Positions 10,101-22,100 of a stretch of DNA of 64,000 nt are shown here, one piece after another (position 1 is the stretch's first letter; every line of letters begins with the position of its first letter). The stretch comes from Amphibalanus amphitrite. Taxonomy: Eukaryota > Arthropoda > Thecostraca > Balanomorpha > Balanidae. The stretch spans positions 62,001 through 126,000 of the forward strand of contig NW_024882751.1 of NCBI RefSeq assembly GCF_019059575.1, written 5' to 3'. The notes under the pieces were generated by a model that was given only the letters and a program-made list of their open reading frames with translations, was not told where the DNA came from and did no database searches. The position numbers and the translations under genes were made by a program.

Positions 10101-13100
10101 TAGTGAATTCCGTTACCCTGGGGTAGTCGTAACTCTTCGATCACACCAAATTTTCCCTGGTGTCATCAGCTGTTGTCTGTCATGTTCATCATGTCATGCC
10201 ACGCAGCACGCTTGTCATGTCATGTCATGTCATGTCGACTCCTGACGCACCAGGTGCCATGGGTGCTCGCTCGCAATGGCTCGACTAGCCAGTGTGCTCG
10301 GTAACGCACACAGGACTTGGGACCGCTGCGAGCGGGAACAACCAGGCAGCGCGGCACGTCATACCTGCGCCGGGCGTGCCTTATCATTGGCAAACGGCCT
10401 TCATTGTGTTTGTTGGTGGAGGTCAAAAACAGCGCTGGGTTCGTCGAAGGTCGCTTTGATTTCCCGGCATAAGGATAACTCATGCAGCACGTTTGTACTT
10501 CTTTTGATGGTTGGTTACCATGATAAACACGACTGCGTGTGCTGTGATCTGCGGCGACGGAAGTCTCATTGTGCGTGCTTTTCCTTCACCGTCCCATCCT
10601 ATGGTATTGTTATGATGCTGAGGTCGGCTTACGTTGTTGATTATCCGTTCGAGTTCACATGAGTCAGCTGTGAGTTCACACGGTGGGTTCCAGTGTAGGG
10701 TGGCTCGCTGCATGCTCGTCGAGGTCAGGTGTGTGGTTGATGACGTAGCGCAATCTCTTCTTAATTCAGCTGCGCACACGAAAGGCTCCCTTCGCAACTA
10801 CACAACTCATTACTATGGGTTCTTCCTCTTACTTCCTCTCCATTTCCATATTCCCCTTCTTCCTCTCTCCGTTTATTTCATTGCCATTTCCCTTCCCTTT
10901 TTCCATTCCCTTCTCCCTTCCTCACTCATTAATTTCCTCCTCTCGCCCTGTGTTTCGTCCTTTCCATTCCATCTCCATCCACCCAACAGAGTATATCCCG
11001 CCGCCGCCACACGCTTATTGCACGTTGCACGGTGCCGGGCGGTCGGTTGCCATGACTCCCGCCCGTCTGCCTCGCCGGGGCCGGGCTGGGTGTCGGCCTC
11101 ACCAATCGATGTGTTGGAGGGCATCCGAGGTCTGGCCAGGGGACGCCAGGGGTCGCCGGTCAGCCGGACAGAGCGTCTGTGGTGACTGGTGACGGTGGTG
11201 AGGTGTGGTGCTCCCCTGGTGTCAGCACTGGTGTCGTGGTGTTGGTGATTGGAACCCTCGGCACGGAGAGGTTCAGCGCTCGGTGGCGCGGCGGCCAGCT
11301 TCGGCCGCTGGCGCTACGAACGGTCATGGAGGAGACTTCGACCACGCCCAGGAATGGTGACTCGAGTCCGACTCCCGACGGATCGACTCCGACTCGTGAA
11401 GACTCGACTCTGTCACAAACCGCTCCCAGCTCTACCCAGGCAGACTCGAGTCCTAACCTAGCCCGATCAACTTCAAGCCTAGCCCGATCCAATCCAACCA
11501 TAGCCACCCCTAGCCCAACCCAGGGAGCCCCTAGTCCCTCTCGGGCCACCCCCAGTCCGACCCCAGCCATCCCCAGTCCCTCAGGGAGCCCTGTGAAGGT
11601 GTGGCGAAGCCCCCAGACCACGCCCAGTCGTCGGCAGTGGCAGGCGTCTCTGAGAACCCTGACCCGCCGCCGCCAGCCGGCCGTGGTCACCTGTAGACGA
11701 CCGCTGATCAAGGTGAGTAGTGGAGACATGTCAGGTCAGGCGAGGTCAGGTCAGATAGGACAGGCTAGATGAGTCTAGCCCTGAGTCAGTCAAGCTCTGG
11801 TGAGGCTAGGTTAGGAGAGGTCAGATTGGGTCGGGTCAACCTAGGACAAATTAAGCGGGACAGGTTAGATTGGAAAAGGTCAGTCGGTCGTGAGGTCTCA
11901 GAAGCGCCATCTAAGCGCTGTGGAAGTCTGTGCCAGGGCTGCGGAGTCGGAGTCGGAGTCGGAGTCTGTCGGAGTCGACAGTTGTGACCGGAGTCGGAGT
12001 CGGAGTCGATTTTAGAAACCCGAGCCGGAGTCGGAGTCGGAGTCACCGAAAATCTGTCGACTCCGCAGCCCTGCTAGGTCTGCGGAGTCGGAGTCGGGAG
12101 TTGGAGTCGGTCGGAGTCGACAATTCTGCCCGGAGTCGGAGTCGGAGCTGGTTTTTGAAAGCCGGAGTTGGAGTCGGAGTCGGAGTCGCCGAAAATCCAT
12201 CGACTCCGCAGCCCTGGTCTGGGCTCAATAGACGCCATGAACCGACCATTGGCTGAAGGGCGTTGCCCGTGGCCGCGTGGGTGGTGAGTGTGGGGGTATG
12301 TGGGTGCGGCTGGCGGAGGGGTGTATAAGGATGCGTGGGACGTGGAAACATTCCGCACTTCCCTTCTCTGATATAGGTGACCCGTCTCCATTTTCTTACC
12401 CCACCCGCCTAGTGAGCTCCCTACCGCTCTCACTATTTAAATACCCGACACAGGTGTGGAGCCTCAGCAGTCAGCTCAGCACTCACCAGGTGGTTGGACC
12501 CCCTCCCCCTCCCCTCCCCCACTAGTGACGTCATCCCCCCCCCCTCCACGGACGGGCTGTGTGAACGGCCCGTAATGGCCGGTGAGTTTACATTGGAGCG
12601 GCCCGCCCGAACGGATCAGACCGACACAGATCCTGGGTGGTCTGTCTGACAGCAGGGCCGTGCGATCTGGGGCAGTCAGAAAATTACAGTTTTGATTGGT
12701 TGTCGGAGTAGAGTTCATGTTCAAGAGGGCTGGAGATAAGTTCATGAGAATGGAAAAATGGCATTCCAGATGTGCCCTAAAAGAGTGGATATTTTGTTCC
12801 ACAGATGCTTCCTGGTTAATTTTTACTCAGGTCAGATCATGCTTGCCTAACAAAACTACGTGCCGTGCCGTCTCGGTTTTGCGTCGCTCGGTGACAGGGT
12901 GTTAATTCTGCGCCCGGCGCTCTCTGTGCCAAATCGATACCATCTGACGGGGCGGTCACCTCTCCTCTACCCCATCCCCATCCTACGTCCCTCCCGCGTT
13001 CTGTCAGTCAGACGAGAGAGAACCCACAGCGGAGTACCGGTCTGAGTTCGGTGTCGCTGTGCTGGCGAGAACCCACGAGGTGTCAAACAGCCGTCGTCAT

Positions 13101-16100
13101 CCGCCGTTCTTTTTTTGTGGTGAAGTTCCTCGATGCCAACCATTATCTTTGTTAAATCCCAGAGAAGTTGGTTATTTCAGCACTTGGGCATCGAAGAATA
13201 AGCCTTGCCCGTCGCGGGTATTTCGCTAACAATTATTTTCTCCCTCTAGATCCCATCCAGTAGTGTCTGGCGCCTGTGGTCTGGTCCTGATTAAACTTAC
13301 GACCGTTTTGGTCGAGGGGTTGGGTCGTCAGTTAGCACACCACCCATTATCTGTTCTGCGGTCCTCCCTCGGTCCCGCCCCCCTAATTGGGCCGGGTCTG
13401 TTTTCAGCGGAGAGACGGGCTAAATCACCACCTTAAACGGACGACAGTGGAGCTGAGGTGTGTAGAGATTGACCGCCGTCTCCGCCCGCGCCACCGCCGG
13501 AGACACCGCCACAGCGGCAACGCCCACAAACCTCGTCCGCTGCCGCTACCGCCGCGCGTCACCACAGCCACCGCGACACCGCCCTTAGGGCTCGGCCGTC
13601 CCCGCCCTCAAACTTCGGCCGTCGCCACTGCCACCGCCGCCACCGCCGCTAGTCCTGCCGGGTCCCCGCTTCTGGTCCTGCCGGCCCGGTATAGGACAGA
13701 CGGCCGCCGCCTATTCGGGTCACCGCGGGGTGGCGTGCCGCCGGAACGGGCCCGCGGTTTTTGCCGGCGTGTCATCCGTATCACGCGAACTGACGGGCGC
13801 TGGCTAGCGGCTCTGACTGGGGAGCAATAGTAGGTGTGGCCTGTGATGTAACTGATTTTGATGTGTGGCTTTGCTAGGTGGTTAGGACTGGGTTCTGGGC
13901 AGGCATCGGTAGGATTGTGATTGCAGGATTGCAAAATCCTGATTGCATTCCTTTTTGGTGGATTGCACCTGGATTTGAAATCCATTCAAAAAAACAGGAT
14001 TTGATTGCGGATTGGATTGCATCATGCTTCCACTTTTTGCAATCCAATCCGGATTGCAACCCTTTCCTGGGGCAATTAGTCATGTCTGATATTTTCCCGA
14101 TCTTAATAGGCCTAGAATGATGTGCAGCCGCTAAGTTGTGCAATGTGCATCGACGGAACTAACTAGAATACTGCCGGTTGCCATAGACACAAATTAGCTC
14201 AGTCTCAAGGCAAAGTTGGCGCTGCGCTGCTTGCATGACAACACGGGGCCGGGCGAGAGGCGATAACTACGCCATTCGAGATGCAGCTGATGCTGAAGCT
14301 CAACACAACGTATGTGGTCGGCAGTGGTCGGAGAGGACAGCCAGAGATGGTTGACTTGCAGTTATAGCCAAGTGTGTCAAATGCATTCACGATTTGACGA
14401 AATGTGTTTTGGTGTTTGATTAGTGCTTTGAAATGGTTTGTTGCGATTGAAAATTGTGAGATCGGCTTCATCGGCTTAATGTACTTTGCTATCAAGGGCT
14501 TTACATCGAAACTTGAAATAATTTAAACGCTTTTAATTTAAACGCTCAAAATAATATACGCTGATGAACTAAATAGGAAGGGCAAAATTACGTATTTGAT
14601 GGCGAGTTTTAAAAATATAGAACACTGGTTGGGTAGAGGTTTAAATGTGGGGTGTTTGAGGCAAAAAATATTTCCCATAAAATACCTGTGCCTTAGATAT
14701 GAATTACTCGCAAGACTAGGTACTAGAAATGGGTGATTTGGGGATGGAGGCACGGCCCTATGCCCCCTCCCTCCCCCAGATCCGCTAGTGCACATAATAA
14801 TACAACAGGATTGCAAAAAAAAGATTGCGGATTTGATCACAATCCAAGTGAAAAAAGAGGATTGCGGGTAGGAATGCAATCCACTTCGGCACTAGGAATG
14901 TGGATTGGGAATGCAATCCTTTCAAAAAGGATTTTACCGATGCCTGGTTCTGGGTGTTTTCGAGTCAAGTGAACTCATTAAATATATTATGTAGCTGTTT
15001 GTATTTTTAAGCAACATTTTACTATACTATCCAAATTGTGCAATGTGCATCCCTTCGAACCTATAGCGTCTCTGGCATGCCGTAGTGTGCTGACATTTGT
15101 CAGTTGTCATTATCAGTCATGTACGAGCGTATTGCTAGGCGTATTGCTATCACTGCATAAATATTGGCGCCGCTGATACAGCCAATTTACCTGTGTTGGT
15201 CTTGAGCGTTATATTTATGGAAGATCCCCATAACTTGGCACCTTCGACGACCACCTTCAGTTTATACGAGGCCGCTTGGTCTCTGATGTTCGTTTATTAT
15301 GATCGTGCCGTATTGGCGGACATTGTGAACGATGTCTTCCTTCTAATACAGGCTCCCTCACTGCTGATATCAGTGGGTTATACCGGGCGTAATTTGATGG
15401 GGCGGCACCGCCATGCCTCTCTGCCAACTATGTTGATTAGTTTGGGCGTGCTCTGCGATCTTACACCGAGTACGTATACACCTACTGTGTCGGCCTTATA
15501 GTGCTTGAACCCAGTGTATCATGGGTAGGTTATGACAGGCATGCAGAGTTTGCTGGCATGCTGCCCGAGGCTAACTGTTCGCCTTGCACAGGGTGGTGCC
15601 GGTCTAGATGATGCAAACTGCTTCCTACTTTTGGCTTATGTCACAACCCAAACGTGGTCGTTCAGTGCGAGGTAGCTGTTAACTTCATCTGACCTGACCA
15701 CCTGACCGGACCATACCAGACCGGTTCTCCGCTGTAGAAACGATTTACCGCGCCACCCCTTCATATTACCTAACGGCCATGTCGTCCTTCCGTATCACAG
15801 CTTTTGGAATAGACTTTCAACAAGTGTACCAGCGCTCCAAACACCACCCCTGACATGGCACGCCTCTACCCCTGGCTGACACTGCCCTTCGCTCTGTCGA
15901 TGCTATGCTCCCCTGATAGCCGCAGGCCCTGTGTAGTGTGTACACACCCCGCATTATTGGCCGGTGATACCGCCCAAATCACGTGACACCTCCCGTCCGC
16001 TCTAACCTTGGTCACGTGACCGGGCGTGGCACTGACGTCATAGGCCGGCGGGTTGTTTGCCGACCTGTCTGGTGCCGAACCGACGCGCCGCCTGACGTGC

Positions 16101-19100
16101 CTGCCCGGGGGTGGGGTGAGGAGGAATATGGCCCCGCGTTCGTGCTTACCACCAATCATGGGGCGGTGAGACCAGCCAGTATACCATCAGACGAATGGCT
16201 AGGCGGTGCGTTGGGATTGCTGCCCCGATACTGATAGCGCCAATACCGATATTACACTGGAATTACGTCGCGCTATTACACCCCGGCAATACGGTGTTAT
16301 GATGCCGGTGGGGGCTACGGCACAGTTTTCCTGCGTCAGTTGCTGGCCTGAATGGTTATTGTAGGGTGTAATGGTAAGTCATATGGGCCTAATTTTGCCA
16401 TCGATTCCGGAACAGATAGAGTTGGAGCCCAGCCCCGCTCGAAAATAGGCTGATTTTTATTTATTTTGTAACTTTTTTCTTCTTTAAATTTGTTCGTCAG
16501 TGCGAATGGCATGACTTGACAAAAGGTAAAACGGTCAAGATGTACGATTTAATCCTGATTTGAAAATGACGTTCTCGGACGTTATTGCATGTGACGTCAC
16601 CTCCGCTCTTCAGGGACATTTCTCCAGTTTCAGCCAATGACGTCGCCGCCAATTCCTCCACTGACGTCACCACAGTTATCTCTGCTGACGTCACGCCAGG
16701 TGTCCGTTGACCCGACCGCCTCCCGCCGTGACCGGTAGGGGTGACTCATCATTGTGACGGCGCGGCGGAGAGGTCGTGACCTCCGCAGTACCCACTCCCC
16801 ACTCCGTTCCCAGCCCCACTTCGAGCTGTGGCACTGCTCCGCTTGGAACTGTGGAGCGAATGCTGATGGCAGAGCTCGCATAAAAACATACGCCTTGATA
16901 TGACACTTATATGGATATCCAGTTTTTCTTCACCTAGAGGTGACTGAATCACAGTGATTCGATGTTAATCTTCACATTTGTTTCGGTTTCACCGTCCGCC
17001 CCCGCCGGCCGGCCGGACCAGTCTGGGCGGTGCCGTTTTTTTTTTTTTAGCGTGCCTCTCGCCGGGCGGGGGCGGGGGCGGCCGTTCAGACTCCTCTGGA
17101 GCGGCGCGGGCGGCAGCGGGGATGATCAGGCACCGGCCGACGTCACTAGCGTCCATTTCTGCCCTGATCAGTATGGGAAACTAGCCCCTACGGCGCCGGT
17201 CGTAGCTGACCGCTCACGTGGCACGGTCTCGCAACACGAGCAGCGGAGACGCCGTGGGGCGAGACGAGACGCCACGGGGCGGGGAGGCGTCCGCAGTCTG
17301 GTGCAGTGATTGGTCCGGTTCTCAGCTCAGCGTCGCCGGACGAGATTCCCCAGTGGTTCCTCGGATGTTTTGCTCCGTGTGTGGTGGCGGTGCTTTAGTG
17401 TGTGGCTCGGCACGTTAGTATTTGGACCCCTGGAAGTTGGCGGAAAGTTTACTTGCTCTGTGCCGTGCTCTGAATGCTGGTCTGGCGACCGGCCTGGCTT
17501 TGCGTCCAAGCAGTGTAGAGGTGTGACTGGTGCTCCTCCAACCAAGCGCCAACCGGCGCGCGTTCCTACGTGGCATCCCAGTGACCTCTCGTTGCCCGTG
17601 GGAGAGACAGCATCTGCCGTCCGCCTCCCGGTTCTCCCCTGTCGAGCGGATTCTTGTCCGCCCCCGCCGACGGACAGTTGGACGTCCACGTGGGCTGCAG
17701 TGCTGTGTGTCTTTGTGGTCCTTCGTCTGAGGAGGTGTGGAACAGCGCGCCGGCTCTGGTCCGGAGGATGTCCACTGGTCAGATCTAGAGGGCAGCTGAG
17801 CGTGGGCAACAGCAGTGAGCCCTGAGTGAATAGGCCAGCTGCAGCTTTGCGCGACACGAGTGACTGCTTTAGTATCAACGCCGGTAGCCCGAGGACTGAG
17901 GACTGGGAGGAGTGAGGGAGCTCTGCTCTGTGTGGTGGCTGGAGTGAGGCCTCAGGCAGCTCCCGCGCTGTCTCCACCCTTCTCAGCTCCCACCGGTCCG
18001 TCCGGTGCGATCCACGCCGGTCGCGACGGAAGCGAACCGGAACCATCCGCCCGTGCCGCCCCCGCCCCCGCCCCCGCCTGCGCCGCCCTAATGGGCAGTG
18101 TCGCGGTGCGCGGCCATTGTCTCAGAGGCCGTTAAAGCGGCGCCGGGACGGGGAACTTTCCGGTGTCGCTGACCGGTGAGGAGGGCTGCACGGCTGCCAC
18201 TACTGGGGCGACGCTCAGTTGGTGTGGAGGATACCGCTAGGTGGTGGCCTGCGGTGCGCTGGGAGTGGAGAGGGTTTGGTGCGTGGTGTGAGAAGTTGGG
18301 AAGTCCTGCGTGGTGTGAGAAGTGAGGAGCTATTGGCCATTGTGTTGTGTGTGCAGCAAGGTCCGCTTTTTGTGAGTGACGAAGAAGTGCTAAATGTAGT
18401 AAGCAGTCAGGACTGGTTTGAGCAGAGAGGAAGTGTGGGCAGAGCTGAACTTTGTCGGTGGTGAGCGCTGAAACGTGGTGGTTACGGTAATACGGCAGTC
18501 CGCGCTGACATCTGTGTCGGATCCAGTGCAGTCTGGGTGTGAATCACGGCTGTTTAGCTGGTTGCTGGCTTCATTGGTCAGCCAGCTGCGAGCACTGGTG
18601 TTGCACTGGAGTGTCGAGTTCGTTGACACAATCAGCGGTGATTGAAGTGATGAGCGATGATCTTCTCTGATGGTTAGTGATTGGCCGATCATCACTGATC
18701 GTTGGCTGTATTTCCGAGGTGGTGACGGAGCCCGGCGATCCTTTATGGAACAGTGAGTTGTCAAACTGTCCTGTCCGGTGGAGTGGCCAGGCCCACCAGG
18801 TAAAAGGTGCGGCCGTGCGCGGGGCGACGGACCACTGTGGCCTTGCTCGGGGTGTAGTGTGTGTGCGGGTCGTGGGACCTGGACCAGGACCACAGCACCA
18901 GGACAGCGGAGTGGGTGGCAATCGTTGACGCGCTTACTCGTGCGTGATGTGTGAAAACTGGGAATCTCCGTGGTGAGGCTGAAACAGCACTGACCTGATG
19001 AATGTAGTGAGACGCAGGCACGGAGAGCTACCGAAAGTTGAAAATCAAGTGGAGCTGAGCTGAATAGTGGTGTAGTGCGAAGCTACGTGCCGCCCAGTCT

Positions 19101-22100
19101 TCCAACTTCTGGAGCTAATTGGAGCTCTTACGAGTGAAAGCACCACCCCCAAATACAACATCGTGAGTCAACGCGACCGAAGCTGCGGGTGCTCCTTGCT
19201 TCTCCCGCGGTGAAAATTGCCCAAGGGCTTCTCTGACGGCCCCGCAGCGGCTTTTTCCGCCCCTCGGCCAGTCATGAAGGCCCTAGTGGAAACCGTGCGT
19301 CGTCGGCCGCGCATAGAGACCATCGAGGAGTTCGACCCCCGAAAACTGGAGCTGAGATGCCACTTGGTAAGATTTGCCACAGGACACAGACTGGCTGTGC
19401 GACGTGGGAAGGGGGTGGGGTGCTGGCCTGCAAAGCACTTGCCTTGTCATTTCTTTCAGTCGCATGCTTTAGTGAAGGAGCAAATGGACCTCTACCTAGA
19501 GTGGGAGGACGTCCTTCACCGCATAGTCCCTTCATCACAATGCTTAGAAGCATTGGTCAGGGGCTGTAGGGCACTCTCTGCTGGTAAAAGGAACCCGTTA
19601 AACTGATAAACAATATGCTAGCAATAAGTCTGATCAGTGATCTACAACCCTACCAGTGTTCGGAGTCCATGGATCAGTGATGACATGGGCTGCACGATTT
19701 TCCTGTGCGGCGCAATGTTTGGAGGCATGTCGCCATTTCAGGCGGAAAATGCCTTACGTCCCTGTCGCTTCGGCGTCCTGTGACGGAACAGACCGGCGTG
19801 GCTGGCTAAGCGATGTTATTGACGCTTAAGCTTGAGGTCTGGGTGCAAAGTTATACGCAGGTCGCGGCGTGGTTCCTAGCAGCGTTTCCCATCTTTGGTT
19901 GCGTCAATGTGGATTTGGGATAGCATTGACCTGGGATAAATGAGCAAGTAAATACTTGAACAGATTTTACTATTCGCTCAGCGTTGTAATCCGCTTGTAA
20001 TCAATCCGCACTGGTCAATGATTGAGTGTGATGTGGAATTGGTGGCAGGGGTTTTCACACGTCCCTCTCGAGAGGCAGTCATTGACCTCAAGAGGCCTGA
20101 CACTACCAGCTCTCAAGCGGTCCCGGCCTGTGAAACCAAACGATTAGCGATTGGGTATGGAGGAGGGTGGCTGGGATCCCACTAATCCCCCCCCATCCCA
20201 CACACACTCGCACAGACTCGACATGTCACATGACTCACACAGACAGACTCACCGACTCACACAGACACATGACTCGTCGCTAGGCGAGTCGCATGTCCTG
20301 CCAGACATGTGGCGTCGTACGCACACATGTCGCCAAACACGTGGCTCCATATCGCATGACGCCGTATCGTGTCGTACACATGGCGCCAGACGCACGGCGC
20401 CGGTGACTCGTCTCGTACCGTCGTGTGCCGCATGTCTCGGGTCGCTCGCCGTGGGAAACTCACACGGTGCGTGGGAACAGCGTGGGATGCCGTGGATGGT
20501 GCGTTGCTATGGAAACGGCACCACGTGGTCCGTGATTGGTGGGTTTGTCCAAGATGCTGGGGTAACCCTCAGTAGGCTTACCTGCCTACTCGCTTGTTCG
20601 TTGTTCATCACTTTGATTTTGGAATGTTTTGGTATTCATAAAAGACGAGATATGAGAAGTTAGTGGTAACTTCTGTGTCCTCTCTGCCCAATTTGACCAC
20701 CACCCAATGTAACCACGGCTTTATGGGACTGTATTTGCCGACACCGCTGTATGTGTGAGCTCTGTTACCAGGCGCTGATAGCGCGGCAGTAGCTGGGACT
20801 GCGTGAGAACAACCGTGGGAGGGAGTGGTCTGGTGAGGGCACGCACACCGAAACTGTTTGGGGACGGACTGACCGGTCAACGTACTACGGAGGAGCCGGC
20901 AGCTTATGTCATGGGGGGGGGGGAGGGATTGCTATTGGCTAACCTGTTAGTCGTTTTCGATTTGGAACCATCAAAAAAACTAGGCTAAAGATGAGCCAGC
21001 AGCTGTTAGCTATTCGTGAGCGGTTCTCGCCTATTACAAAACTCGATGTGCGAGGATGCGCACGGCGTGTGACGCCTCTAAATTAACTCATCGTGTGGTA
21101 ATCTATTCGTGACTGTACGGGTCCAGTGGCCCCAGCGTGACCACGAAAGGTCAGTAGCCTCGCCGTGACCTTACATAATATCCTCGTGATGCCGCGATGA
21201 CTCGTCCGTTTGTCACCTGGCACCTGTTGTCACCAGCAGTGTGAATCTAACCGGTCCTCTGTCCTGGCGTCAGGAATCTCCCAACATGTAATTAGCTGTA
21301 TCCAAACCGGGTGTGTTCCGTTCGCCACTCTATCCAGGATCCATTCAGCGTTGAAAATGCGGTACTCCATTCAGAGATGCCTGTTGTGCGTGTTTCCGTT
21401 CAGTCGCTGAGCGCAGTGCCGTGGCGGGGGCGGTCGGGCTGGACGGCGGCGGTTAAATGATGTGCTAACTACATGATGCCGTTAACATCACAAAGCTGAC
21501 AGAAGCGCTGTTTCAGTCTCTCGTGGTGGTGCCAGCTTTCGATACCGGGACAACGAACAGGAAATGTCAATAGGATTGACTGGCAAAGCGTGAATTACGG
21601 CCGAATAACTGGGGCTTGTGGCATTTATTGCGAATAGCGTATGGTGTTGGAAATGAAGCGTTGATGCTGGACGGGATGCATATTGTATGAGCTGAATGTG
21701 ATGGCAATATGTCGCTGGCGATTGAAGACAGATTTGTTTTCCTCAACCCTTCTTTAACCTTGTCTCTCCAAACTAACCTCCTTCCTCTCTGTCAGCAGCT
21801 CTACGACTGCCAAAACGGGAGCGGGTCAGCCCTGAGTGTCCCCAATCCCGACCAGCCGCTGATCCACGCCCCGAAATCTGCCGCGTGCCGCTGACCGCCG
21901 GCGGGGCTTCCGTTGTAGGTGTCCGGAGGGCTTCTCCAGAGCCGCTGAGGGGATTCCGGAGCCTCACTCGAGCTGCTGAAGCTCTGGCGAGCTTGTGCTC
22001 TGGGTGGGGCCTACAGTGGGTCAACCGCTCACAGGGGATACCTCCTCCCTCAGACACTAATTAGCGAAGGCGCAGCTGGCTGAAATTGCTGTGTTTACGG

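Noticed and set aside
10634-11185. 183-codon frame rich in Ser/Leu/Phe/Pro
   Set aside because: Pyrimidine-rich low-complexity DNA translated; no start context, and in-frame splicing to l(2)gl is blocked by stops.
13387-13830. 147-codon Arg/Pro/Ala frame
   Set aside because: Driven by CCG/GCC repeats; although an acceptor (ctgttttcag) lies near 13407, nothing links it in phase to l(2)gl.
14136-15052. Repeated TTGTGCAATGTGCATC at about 14136 and 15035
   Set aside because: Only about 16 bp shared, one copy inside and one outside the hAT element; too short to define an element without a genome search.
17327-18046. 239-codon minus-strand frame and 171-codon plus-strand frame in the CpG-rich block
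   Set aside because: Overlapping long frames on both strands are expected in GC-rich DNA; no domain or splice signals support either.
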